This document shows positions 9,704-16,801 of a stretch of 20,372 nt of DNA, in pieces. The first letter of the stretch is position 1. Every line of letters starts with the position of its first letter. The notes under the pieces were generated by a model. That model made no database searches, was not told the DNA's origin, and saw nothing but the letters and a program-made list of their open reading frames with translations. Position numbers and translations under genes: made by a program. The stretch spans positions 1 through 20,372 of the forward strand of contig JACMOJ010000065.1 in assembly GCA_014378085.1 (NCBI GenBank). Reading direction: 5' to 3'. Source of the DNA: Burkholderiales bacterium. Lineage in GTDB: Bacteria > Pseudomonadota > Gammaproteobacteria > Burkholderiales > Usitatibacteraceae.

Positions 9704-10366
9704 CTAAAGGGCATCCTCCAGGCAGGGTTTAACGTATTTGCGCAAACGATTTCGACATTCCTTGAGATAGGTTCGGGTCGCAGTCGCAGTACGGCCAAGC
9801 GCTGCCATGACTTCGCTTTCTCCCCAACCGTCAAGCGCGACGCGTTCCAAGAGCCAATAGCGATCTTCGTGCTCGGCCACAAATTTCTCGAACTGTCCTG
9901 TGAGGCACAGACTCAACTCGGGATTGTCTGGAGCGTGGTTCGGTGATCTGTGGAAAAGGGTTTGCCATCCATCATCGTCAAGGGTAACTTCACGAGCCTG
10001 CGATTCTTTCTCGTCACGCACGCGCGACTTGAGCTCATTGCGAGCAATCTGCCACGCCCATGCGCGGAATTTCGCAGGTTCGCGCAACTGGTCGATTGCA
10101 ATCACGATCTTGAAAATCGCGTCATTGGCAAGTTCTTCGGCCGTGGCGTCGGACTGACCGTTGGCGCGATAGAAGTTCTTGAAGTCGCGCCAGAACATAT
10201 CGGTGACGATGCGCGCACCGCGTTCCGTATCGCCGCGACCGCGTAGAAGCGCAAGCCGTGCCGAGTCCAGCTTGGCGTCGGCGACCGCGTTCGGGTTGGT
10301 TGTTGCGCTCTTCTCGCCCATGATTGTGGAGAGAGACGCGAAAATTCCGCGTTTGTGAGGGCTCAT
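9704..10366 (-). CDS. ECF-type RNA polymerase sigma factor
   Basis: A 220-residue protein from the ATG at 10366. Sigma region 2 lies at about 50-118 (FWRDFKNFYRANG, AEELANDAIFKIV, FRAWAWQIARNEL). Region 4 lies at about 155-212 (DRYWLLERVALDGWGESEVMAALG, TYLKECRNRLRKYV), the helix-turn-helix that reads the -35. Length and the missing regions 1 and 3 fit the ECF group. The start is uncertain: no candidate has a good Shine-Dalgarno. The frame extends to a TTG at 10465, and an ATG at 10321 would give 205 residues. It heads a minus-strand series: sigma, membrane protein, RHS, secreted protein. The divergently oriented TPR-CHAT gene starts 183 nt away, so both promoters share this gap. Autoregulation would be typical, but I could not assign a -35/-10. 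Confidence 0.88.
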   Translation of the reverse strand: MSPHKRGIFASLSTIMGEKSATTNPNAVADAKLDSARLALLRGRGDTERGARIVTDMFWRDFKNFYRANGQSDATAEELANDAIFKIVIAIDQLREPAKFRAWAWQIARNELKSRVRDEKESQAREVTLDDDGWQTLFHRSPNHAPDNPELSLCLTGQFEKFVAEHEDRYWLLERVALDGWGESEVMAALGRTATATRTYLKECRNRLRKYVKPCLEDAL

Positions 10367-10549
10367 AGCGTTTTTTTTGGTATCGATGATCACTTGTCGT
10401 GGTGGCCGTACGTCTGGAAGGAAAAATGGCCGTTGTGAGCGATCGAGAAGTGCACAATGGTTCAACTACTATTGTTATCACTGTTTCGAGCTGTGGGGGT
10501 CTTGCTCTTCCTGAAAGAAGTCGCCGCGAGCCCCAATAGGAAAGTTCCA

Positions 10550-13273
10550 ATGCAAATTCGCCACATGTTCACCCTCCTTCGTTCTGTACCGATCCGTTTG
10601 GTTGCTTTAGCACTTCTACTCTCGGCATTACCAGTGCTCGCGGTGGGCGCGAATGACGCCGTCGCGGTTGCTGAGGCGGCGGTCAAGGAGGTTGCAAAAC
10701 TATTGGACGACGGGAAGCTTCCCGAGGCAGAGGCAAAGGCGGTGGAAGCTTTGGCAAGAGCAGTGAAAGACCTTGGCGAGAAGCATCCAGCAACAATTGA
10801 TTTGCTCGATGGCCGCGCGGAGGTGTTTCTGGAACAAGGGCGCCACGAAGAGGCGTTAAAAATTCGCGAACGCGAGATCGAGCTATCCGGTGAGGTCAAC
10901 GGCCCGCGACATGAAAAGACGCTTGCGGCCATGATTAATCGCGCAACGGCGATGGCTGCTGGCGGGCAGCACCATAAGGCGGTATCAGCGTACATGGAGA
11001 CGCTCGAATTGATTCGACAAACCTTGGGTGAGCGTCACGTCCAGTTTGCGGATTGCGTTTCCAATTTGGCGTCAGCTCAGTTACGTGCCGGCATGAATGC
11101 AGAGGCACTGCGGAACTACGAGCTTGGCTATCACCTTCGCCTAAAAGCATATGGCCCAAGGCACCCCAGCACGTTGATCGGTTTGGCGAACTATGCCCAC
11201 GGCCTGACAATACTCGGTCGCATGGAGGAGGCTGAGCCGCTCAGTTTGCGAGCGTGGCAGTTGCGCAGCGAGGTACTGGGGAACGATCACTACGACACCG
11301 CTGTAGCCCGCAACAACTATGGAGGGGTGCTTGAGCGCCTTGGGCGATCACGTGAGGCCGCAGAGCACTACACGGCAGCGGCGGACGCACTCAGTCGAAT
11401 ACTTGGCCAGACGCATCCAGCCACTCTCAAAATACGCAGTAATGCCGCGATTGCATTACTTCGCCAAGGACGAAGCCGTGACGCGATAAATCTGCTTCGC
11501 TCGATCCAGCTCGACTTAGAAAAGACGGTCGGCGCAAAGCACCCACACACAATGGATACTCGCTATCACCTGGCCACTGCCCTGGCGGCTGCGGGCGACT
11601 GGCCGGAAGCCCTCTCCGAGTTCGCAGCCGTTCGTGATGGACGTACCGCCCTATCCAAGCGGACGCACCCCGATGTTTTAACGAGCCACTTTGGGGTCGC
11701 AGCGTCCTATGCGGCCTTAGGTGACGCCACTGCCGCCCGTCGAGAACTCCGCGAGATGGTGCGGTTGTTGGATGAGGGGCGTCTCGAAAGCAGCGCGTTG
11801 GGCGCTGCTCCTGCTCGAAGTTGGCAGCGAACGTTTGCCGGAACGTACGGCAAACTTGTGCAGCTCGAAATTCAAGCGGGTGCTTCGATTGAAGCATTTA
11901 ATCTGCTGGAGCAAGCGAAGGCTCGCGTGCTGTTGGATCAAATGGGAAATCAACTTGCAGCGAGAAGTGTGAACCTTCCGCCATCAGAGGCGGGACGGCT
12001 GACGACGACGACCCAAGCACTGGCTTCGCTCACGGCACAAACAGGGCTTGCCAAACCCGGCGTGGAACGCGAGGCGCTCTCTCTGCAAACCAGCACGGCA
12101 GCGAGCGATTTGGCAGCGCTTCGCCAGTCACTGGCCGAAAAGTACCCCACGTTCAAACAGCTCACTTCCATTCAGTTAGCGACCGCAGCGGACGCCTCGT
12201 TGCTTCCCGAAGGCACTGCGTTCATCAGCTACATGGTATTGCCGGGTTCTGTGGTGACTGCTGCCGTGCTTGACTCAACTGGCTCTGTGCGGTGGCAAGA
12301 GCTCGGAACAATTCCTGGGCTCGACCGCATGGCAGAGGCGCTGCGTCTTCTCACTTCGCAGCCGAAAGCAACTCGGGGACTGTATGTAGACGACGCGGGA
12401 CTCCCTGTCAGAATCGTGCGCTGGCAGTCGGGAGTGAACAAGCGCTGGCGCGCAGTGACCGACCTTCGTGTTTGTACGGCAGATGAAGTCCTTGCCGACA
12501 ACTATCGTGTGACAACTCTTTCGCGCGGAAAACATTTGCTTGCGACTGTCACGCAAGAGGCTCCAGAGGCAAACTGTGTTCCACCCGGTGCCGCAACCGT
12601 TCACGGAGGCGCGAGCGATATTCGCGAAATCGCCGATACGCTTGCCAGCCGATTGATTCAACCACTGGCTGGAAGTCTTGCGGGCAGTAAGCGTTGGGTG
12701 ATTTCTCCAGAAGCGGCGCTTTGGGCGATTCCATGGGATCTGCTTCCATGGAAAGGCTCGCCGCTCGCGGCGAGCGTGGACGTCTCCCTGACTCAGAGTC
12801 TCTCGGTCTACAAAATCGTGCGTGACCGTCTGGAAAGTCGAAAGCGTGGCACCGATGAGCGGCGAATGCTTCTGGCCTTTGGTGACCCCACCTATGCCGG
12901 AGCGCCAATCGCGGCAGGCATTCGCGCGCGGCGAACGATTCTTCGTAGCCCGCTCCGGTCTACATCCGACAGCGCAGACGCAGGCCCTACGCTACGCAGC
13001 ATGCGCTGGCCACGACTCCCGTATTCACGATTGGAAGTGCAAACAGCGGCCAAGCATTTCCAGTCAGAATCGGTTGATTTATTGTTCGGTGCAGCGGCAT
13101 CGGAGCGCAAGCTGCGTGAACTGGATGCGTCGGGACAGTTGGCGCGGTATCGGAATATCCTTTTCAGTACCCACGGTTACTTTGATCCCAATGTGCCAGA
13201 GTATTCAAGTATTGTCCTGGCAGGCGAGGGAGAGGATACGCAATTCGACGGCCTCGTTTCCATGAATGAATGA
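10550..13273 (+). CDS. Exported TPR-CHAT caspase-like protease, N-terminal part (ends at in-frame TGA)
   Basis: A 907-residue product from the ATG at 10550, chosen for AGGA 8 nt upstream and a signal peptide (about 1-35, with IRLVALALLLSALPVLAVGA). Other in-frame ATGs at 10457 and 10565 are less likely. Residues about 60-410 are kinesin-light-chain-like TPRs (GxxHPxT...NLA...GR..EA). A linker helix region follows. The CHAT domain spans about 640 to the end, with AALWAIPWDLLPW, FGDPTYAG, LPYSRLEVQTAAKHF and ILFSTHGYFDPNVPEYSS. Catalytic His is H875 (codon 13172-13174). The reading then meets TGA at 13271-13273, and the same frame continues with the catalytic Cys half. Family knowledge: CHAT proteases use a His-Cys dyad, so this product alone should be inactive. 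It may be a pseudogene, a two-chain protein, a readthrough case or a sequence error. It is divergent from the sigma gene. A periplasmic location is inferred from the signal peptide. Confidence 0.85.
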   Translation: MQIRHMFTLLRSVPIRLVALALLLSALPVLAVGANDAVAVAEAAVKEVAKLLDDGKLPEAEAKAVEALARAVKDLGEKHPATIDLLDGRAEVFLEQGRHEEALKIREREIELSGEVNGPRHEKTLAAMINRATAMAAGGQHHKAVSAYMETLELIRQTLGERHVQFADCVSNLASAQLRAGMNAEALRNYELGYHLRLKAYGPRHPSTLIGLANYAHGLTILGRMEEAEPLSLRAWQLRSEVLGNDHYDTAVARNNYGGVLERLGRSREAAEHYTAAADALSRILGQTHPATLKIRSNAAIALLRQGRSRDAINLLRSIQLDLEKTVGAKHPHTMDTRYHLATALAAAGDWPEALSEFAAVRDGRTALSKRTHPDVLTSHFGVAASYAALGDATAARRELREMVRLLDEGRLESSALGAAPARSWQRTFAGTYGKLVQLEIQAGASIEAFNLLEQAKARVLLDQMGNQLAARSVNLPPSEAGRLTTTTQALASLTAQTGLAKPGVEREALSLQTSTAASDLAALRQSLAEKYPTFKQLTSIQLATAADASLLPEGTAFISYMVLPGSVVTAAVLDSTGSVRWQELGTIPGLDRMAEALRLLTSQPKATRGLYVDDAGLPVRIVRWQSGVNKRWRAVTDLRVCTADEVLADNYRVTTLSRGKHLLATVTQEAPEANCVPPGAATVHGGASDIREIADTLASRLIQPLAGSLAGSKRWVISPEAALWAIPWDLLPWKGSPLAASVDVSLTQSLSVYKIVRDRLESRKRGTDERRMLLAFGDPTYAGAPIAAGIRARRTILRSPLRSTSDSADAGPTLRSMRWPRLPYSRLEVQTAAKHFQSESVDLLFGAAASERKLRELDASGQLARYRNILFSTHGYFDPNVPEYSSIVLAGEGEDTQFDGLVSMNE

Positions 13274-13279
13274 ATACCC

Positions 13280-13591
13280 ATGCGGCTCGGCAGCGACCTC
13301 ACGGTGCTATCGGCGTGCAATACGGCGATGGGTAGGACGGTGAATGCGGATGGCCTGGTCGGGCTATCGTACGCGCTCCTAGTCGCGGGCAACGCCAACA
13401 CTATCGCGACGCTCTGGCCGGTGACGGATCGCGACACGACATATTTTGTTGATCGTCTTTTCGCCAACATCCAGGCGGGAATGCCGCATGGCAAGGCACT
13501 CGCAGAAACGAAGCGCGCGTTTATGCGACACCCGATTCAGAAACTTCGCGACCCCCGGTATTGGGGAGCATTTGTGCTGTTTGGTGCGTAG
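13280..13591 (+). CDS. C-terminal CHAT fragment carrying the catalytic cysteine
   Basis: A 103-residue open frame from the ATG at 13280, in exactly the same frame as the upstream TPR-CHAT gene and separated from it only by TGA ATA CCC. It carries the second half of the CHAT fold: LTVLSACNTAMG (catalytic Cys, C923 of a read-through protein, codon 13316-13318), GLVGLSYALLVAG, TIATLWPVTDRDT, and the terminal DPRYWGAFVLFGA. A continuous protein would be 1013 residues. No Shine-Dalgarno precedes its ATG. Independent translation would need restart after the TGA or readthrough. It has no signal peptide of its own, so separately made it would stay in the cytoplasm. It ends 4 nt from the convergent caspase gene. 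Confidence 0.7.
   Translation: MRLGSDLTVLSACNTAMGRTVNADGLVGLSYALLVAGNANTIATLWPVTDRDTTYFVDRLFANIQAGMPHGKALAETKRAFMRHPIQKLRDPRYWGAFVLFGA
13520..13575. repeat. 56-bp perfect inverted repeat, copy A (inside CHAT 3' end)
   Basis: Bases 13520-13575 are identical over 56 of 56 to the reverse complement of 14708-14763. They encode FMRHPIQKL to WGAF of the CHAT C-terminus. Outside the 56 bp the two copies diverge at once: 11 of 16 bases match on the stop-codon side and 23 of 39 on the other side. Confidence 0.95.
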
Positions 13592-13595
13592 CCCC

Positions 13596-14615
13596 TCAGA
13601 ATAATCGACGGCTCAAATTGCCCTCAAATCCCGGTGTAGGAAATGGACGCGTCTGATATTTATTTGAAATCATTTTCACCAGCTCTGAATACGTTCGCGG
13701 GTTTGCTGCTAGCGCGGTCACAAGCTCCCATGTGAAGACGCCGAATCGACCGTGGGACTTATCGTTCTTCCAAAACGATACTGCATCTGGATAGCGATAC
13801 AGTTCTTCTGGAGATGCCTCATCCGGTTGTGATGCGTAAAAGGTAACGAGTGGGCCGCTAACGGGCCGGTGGCTTACTCCGACGAGTCGAGTATTTTTGT
13901 TGATCAACCGACGTCCTTGTTTAGCTTGAAGCGGAACTGCGTCAATAGGGACACCCAATTCGGACGGATCGACGCCACGCCATATGGGTTCGCCGGTTCC
14001 GTAGGGAATAGTTCTCGCCATATCCCCGGCGTGACAGGTATCAAAAATCGACCAGACACGAACACCTTTTTTCGTGAAGGCGGCGAGTGCATCGCCGATT
14101 TCGTCGTCGAGCAGCGCGCCTTCCACTCTGTGGCGCTGCTTGTCCCATGACTTGGTGTCACGGGTCAGGAAGACTTCGTCGAGTCCATCTGGCTCAACCC
14201 ATCCCCCTTTGGCAACCGGAAGGGACTGCGGCACCTGCGCGCCGTGGCCAGAGAAATAGACCACAACTGTTTCACCCCGCTTACTCAGTCGAGCCTGCTC
14301 GCTCAGGACACGAAGAATATTAGCGCGACGCGGCAAGAAATCGACATCAGCGGCATCAGTGATTTGAATGATGTTTTGTTGGCGCATGCCGAGCGATTGC
14401 AGAGCTGACGCCAAGAGCGCTACATCATTGGGCGGCCCTTCGAGCGGTTTGATAGGAAGGTGATCAAAGTGACTAACACCGATTAGGATGGCTCGGTGCG
14501 CAACTGCGCAAGGTGATATGGCGCTAATGAGAATACCGAAGATCCAGGCGAGCGCGCTTGCCTTTCCATATCGAGGACGTAGCGCTGTCGGAGGTTTCAT
14601 TGAGAGACCGGTCAT
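13596..14615 (-). CDS. Exported caspase-family (peptidase C14, metacaspase-like) protease
   Basis: A 339-residue protein from the ATG at 14615; an ATG at 14600 is possible. Signal peptide or membrane anchor at 20-39 (ASALAWIFGILISAISPCAVA, cleavage likely before H40). The p20 caspase fold follows: HRAILIGVSHF (beta strand 1), GPPNDVALLASALQSLG, then VVVYFSGHG with catalytic H124, and WSIFDTCHAGD with catalytic C194. Both dyad residues are intact. The usual acidic pocket residues for Arg/Lys specificity seem present (EPDGLDE around 141-147; DTC) but this cannot be settled by eye. The gene converges on the CHAT gene with 4 nt between stops. It lies 76 nt downstream, in its own direction, of a CHAT remnant. 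It is flanked by a 56-bp inverted repeat, so its orientation relative to CHAT may be switchable. A periplasmic location is inferred. Confidence 0.9.
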   Translation of the reverse strand: MTGLSMKPPTALRPRYGKASALAWIFGILISAISPCAVAHRAILIGVSHFDHLPIKPLEGPPNDVALLASALQSLGMRQQNIIQITDAADVDFLPRRANILRVLSEQARLSKRGETVVVYFSGHGAQVPQSLPVAKGGWVEPDGLDEVFLTRDTKSWDKQRHRVEGALLDDEIGDALAAFTKKGVRVWSIFDTCHAGDMARTIPYGTGEPIWRGVDPSELGVPIDAVPLQAKQGRRLINKNTRLVGVSHRPVSGPLVTFYASQPDEASPEELYRYPDAVSFWKNDKSHGRFGVFTWELVTALAANPRTYSELVKMISNKYQTRPFPTPGFEGNLSRRLF

Positions 14616-14691
14616 AGTTTGATTTGCTCAGTGCCGTTGGATTCTTAGTCCCTCGGAAACGACTGGCGTAGCTCTATCTTAAACAACACCA

Positions 14692-14802
14692 TTAAGCGCC
14701 AAAAAGTACAAATGCTCCCCAATACCGGGGGTCGCGAAGTTTCTGAATCGGGTGTCGCATAAATTCGCGCCTCGTGGTTGCCAATGCGGCAGGGTGCGCC
14801 AT
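14692..14802 (-). pseudogene. Remnant of a second CHAT gene (last 36 codons and stop)
   Basis: Read on the minus strand from 14802: MAHPAALATTRREF, then MRHPIQKLRDPRYWGAF and VLFGA, ending at TAA (14692-14694). It aligns without gaps to the CHAT C-terminus (MPHGKALAETKRAF, then the same sequence). The central 56 bp are identical and the ends have diverged. Nothing CHAT-like is recognisable upstream of 14802. It precedes the caspase gene by 76 nt in the same direction, which suggests an ancestral CHAT-caspase gene order. It is either a decayed duplicate or a remnant left by an inversion. Confidence 0.85.
14708..14763. repeat. 56-bp perfect inverted repeat, copy B (inside CHAT remnant)
   Basis: Reverse-complement match, 56 of 56, to 13520-13575. 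With copy A it brackets the whole caspase gene (13576-14707 lies between the copies). Confidence 0.95.
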
Positions 14803-15072
14803 ATGATCATATTGATTGAAGCTTGTGAACCCTCATGAAAATGGGAGCTAAGCCTCGATGTGTGACAGATTGCTGCGGCGCAGTGCATCGCGCTGCTACC
14901 TCTTGGACCAAAGCGCGGCATCTGCCGCGCTGCATGCCGTCCAGTCGTACCGTTCCTAGGAAGCCTCGAACGCGGTCGTTGGCCCCCAATTTCGGTGTAT
15001 TTGAACTTGACCTAGAAGGTCACGGACTTCCCGCATGATGTAGCCACGTGGACAGTAGGATAAGGCTATTTA
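14803..15072. other. Non-coding stretch between CHAT remnant and small exported gene
   Basis: With the remnant before it, this forms a gap of about 450 bases without an intact gene (14616-15072). Short open frames exist on both strands but none has a Shine-Dalgarno, a signal peptide or a recognisable motif. A small inverted repeat, GACCT-AGA-AGGTC, lies near 15009-15021. I see no transposase, tRNA or terminator here. Confidence 0.5.
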
Positions 15073-15282
15073 TCAATCGACTTTGTAACAATTGATCCAC
15101 TTTATGGCGCTGTTGTTTTCTTTAGCGATTCGCCTCGCCTGCGACTCGCTATCTGCGACGACACCACGTATCTTAGTTTTGCTTCCATCATTGAGCTCGA
15201 CATCACAGGTATAAGTGCCTGCATGTGCTGAAGCCGCTCCAAACATAGCAAGCATGGCGATGACTAATAATTGCATTTTCAT
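15073..15282 (-). CDS. Small exported protein of unknown function
   Basis: A 69-residue protein from the ATG at 15282, with GAGGA 8 nt upstream, a good ribosome site that fixes the start. Residues 1-21 are a signal peptide (MKMQLLVIAMLAMFGAASAHA, cleavage before G22). The mature 48-residue chain has two cysteines (C26, C65) that could form a disulfide in the periplasm, a DGSKTKIRGVVADSE segment and a basic helix (SQARRIAKENN). I do not recognise the family. It is separate from the caspase gene and from the SRAP operon. Confidence 0.75.
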   Translation of the reverse strand: MKMQLLVIAMLAMFGAASAHAGTYTCDVELNDGSKTKIRGVVADSESQARRIAKENNSAIKWINCYKVD

Positions 15283-15567
15283 ATTTTCGTTCCTCTGTCC
15301 GGATTGAAAGCTGTCAGGCGACTTCGGACGTATTCACCCAACAAAGGCCACGCCCTCGCACAAGTGCGAATGAGTTGTTCCTGCTGTGAGAGAGGTAAGA
15401 AAAGTAGCTTTGTGAGGCGTGAAGAATCTATTTTTTCTCTTTGTGCTTCGCGACCATACGAATCACGTCGAACGAAGCAGTACTTGAAGCCGAGATTCTA
15501 TTGAGTGTCACAGACCGCCTGTAGCCTCGTTTGCGAACCTCATCGAGCATCAACGCGTACCAGAAAA

Positions 15568-16296
15568 TCACGCCTTGATGGGCAAGTCCACCTGCTTCGC
15601 TGGGTCGACGGCGGCGTGCTTGAACAGACGCATCGGTGGTAACTGAATCAGACTTAGCGCGTCTTCTGCGTTTCCGGTTAGCCATAGCGACCAATCGGCG
15701 GCATCGATCGGCACCACGGTGCGTTTGTCCTGCTTTTCAGGGGGCAAGATAGTGCCCTCCTTGTCTTTCTCGGGCTTGTGCATGAGCTTGAGCAGCGGAT
15801 GCGCGTCGCAGTTCATGGTGATCATCGTGTAACTGGGCACGACTTCGCCGGTTGCTTTGTCGGTCCAGGTGTTCCATAGGCCGGCCAGCATCCAGGCGAC
15901 GCCGTCTTGACGGTGGAAGCGCCACCAGGTGTTGAATGTGTTGTTGCCCCAGTACGGTTCGTCCCAGGACGTTGCCGGGATCAGGCAGCGTTGCCCGTTC
16001 TTCCAGGCGTCGCGAAAGGTGGCACGGGTGGCCATCGTTTCCGAACGCGCGTTGTTGGTCATCAGCGGTCGGCCCTTGGGGTCTTTTTCGGTTCGGGTGG
16101 GGGCGTTCGGACGGATCATTCCCCACTGGCCGAGCATCACGCCCTGGCTTGTGATGAACGGTCCGGTGTCGCGGGGGCCGAGACGGAGTTTGTAGGCCAT
16201 CGAGGAAGGCGGCGCACCGGTGATGCCGGATTCATGGAAGCGAGTCCATTCCGCCTGAAGGTAGTCTTCTGTTGCGGGTTCATACACATTGCACAT
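15568..16296 (-). CDS. SRAP-family protein (SOS response-associated peptidase, YedK/HMCES-like)
   Basis: A 242-residue protein from the ATG at 16296, with GGGAG 8 nt upstream. Family knowledge: SRAP proteins use Cys2, exposed after removal of Met1, to form a thiazolidine crosslink with abasic sites in single-stranded DNA and so shield them. Here C2 is present (MCNVYEP in place of the usual MCGR). The Asn motif is NNARSET (N82), the Glu is E113 in ATSWDEPYW, and the His is H173 in LMHKPEKDKEG. All four active-site residues are thus accounted for. A charged stretch follows the His (about 174-192) where classical members have the short RMP motif, so this is a divergent, element-type member. It is the second gene after a LexA box, 5 nt after the preceding stop, which agrees with SOS control. 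The next gene is a recombination nuclease. Confidence 0.9.
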   Translation of the reverse strand: MCNVYEPATEDYLQAEWTRFHESGITGAPPSSMAYKLRLGPRDTGPFITSQGVMLGQWGMIRPNAPTRTEKDPKGRPLMTNNARSETMATRATFRDAWKNGQRCLIPATSWDEPYWGNNTFNTWWRFHRQDGVAWMLAGLWNTWTDKATGEVVPSYTMITMNCDAHPLLKLMHKPEKDKEGTILPPEKQDKRTVVPIDAADWSLWLTGNAEDALSLIQLPPMRLFKHAAVDPAKQVDLPIKA

Positions 16297-16301
16297 GGTT
16301 G

Positions 16302-16628
16302 CTACTCCCTGTAGATGGGCTTACACACCCACTCCTGAGGATAGTAGTCGCACTTCGACTTGTTGCTGCTGCGACGGGCGACGACCTCCTGACCGGCGAG
16401 CAACAGCCCCCGATCGTTGATGCGGAGGATCACTGCGCTGTCAATCGGGGGCAGCACCAAGTCTTCGCTTTTGAGCTCCAGCAACTGCGCCGTGAAAACG
16501 GTCAGTCGTATCTGCTGATGCCGGATGCGGGCAGCAAACAGCAAACGGCCTATTTTTGGTTGTGTCTGACGAGCCTGCTCCGAGAGCTTCACCCCGTTGC
16601 TGTACAGACGATAAACTTTGCATTCCAC
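16302..16628 (-). CDS. Small unknown protein, first gene of the LexA-controlled SRAP operon
   Basis: About 108 residues if started at the GTG at 16628 (VECKVYRLYSNGVKLSEQ...). The frame stays open to a GTG at 16745, and a GTG at 16592 is another option. It ends 5 nt before the SRAP ATG, so the two are probably coupled. Recognisable stretches are LPPIDSAVILRINDRGLLLAGQEVV and a basic, Cys-containing end (SSNKSKCDYYPQEWVCKPI). I see no known domain. The -10 inside the LexA box predicts transcription starting at or next to the GTG at 16628. This favours a leaderless start there or a start further in, and argues against 16745. It probably acts in the SOS response, by context only. Confidence 0.65.
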   Translation of the reverse strand: MECKVYRLYSNGVKLSEQARQTQPKIGRLLFAARIRHQQIRLTVFTAQLLELKSEDLVLPPIDSAVILRINDRGLLLAGQEVVARRSSNKSKCDYYPQEWVCKPIYRE

Positions 16629-16643
16629 TGTGTAACTATACAG
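16628..16643 (-). promoter_or_regulatory. LexA (SOS) box
   Basis: CTGTATAGTTACACAG on the minus strand is an exact CTG-N10-CAG match to the gamma/betaproteobacterial LexA consensus. It overlaps the predicted -10 of the SRAP operon, as expected for repression. Confidence 0.8.
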
Positions 16644-16663
16644 CTCCTCTGCAAGCGCTGCAA
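16635..16663 (-). promoter_or_regulatory. Sigma-70 type promoter of the SRAP operon
   Basis: Minus strand: -35 TTGCAG (16663-16658), 17-nt spacer, -10 TATAGT (16640-16635), which sits inside the LexA box. The predicted start point falls about 6-7 nt on, at the GTG at 16628. Confidence 0.65.
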
Positions 16664-16731
16664 TTGGGGTCCCCTCGTTTTCTGTGGTGAACCCTATCTG
16701 TGCCGTACCCAGTGCGGCGCAGCACCCACGA

Positions 16732-16793
16732 TTGTCCCGCAGCACTCCTCCTGCATAGCAGTTCTCGATGGGCGAGAACGCATTTTTCAGGAG
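16732..16793 (+). promoter_or_regulatory. Repeated leader element, copy 1 (upstream of nuclease gene)
   Basis: Contains TTGTCC (16732-16737), GCACTCCTCC (from 16742), GCATAG (16753-16758), a perfect 7-bp hairpin GTTCTCG-ATGGG-CGAGAAC (16761-16779) and CAGGAG (16788-16793), 8 nt before ATG. It shares its layout with three downstream copies. TGTCC and CATAG could be a weak -35/-10 with a 16-nt spacer. Confidence 0.8.
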
Positions 16794-16801
16794 TTACAAA
16801 T

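Noticed and set aside
10457..10550. Earlier start for the TPR-CHAT gene at 10457
   Set aside because: It would put a long extra segment before a clear signal peptide, and the ATG at 10550 has the better ribosome site.
13271..13273. TGA as a selenocysteine codon or as tryptophan
   Set aside because: The position is not catalytic, I see no SECIS-like hairpin just downstream, and other genes here end in TGA and use TGG for Trp.
13262..13276. Tetranucleotide repeat ATGAATGAATGAATA at the CHAT stop, as a phase-variation tract
   Set aside because: The two CHAT halves are already in the same frame, so a 4-nt slip would break the frame and not restore it. Three and a half copies is also short.
9704..14615. 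Type III-E CRISPR (Craspase) locus
   Set aside because: TPR-CHAT and a sigma factor are present, but there is no CRISPR array, no gRAMP/Cas7-11 gene and no Csx30-like gene, and the protease has a signal peptide.
14835..15038. Transposase or IS end in the boundary region
   Set aside because: No transposase motif, no terminal inverted repeats and no target duplication could be found by eye.
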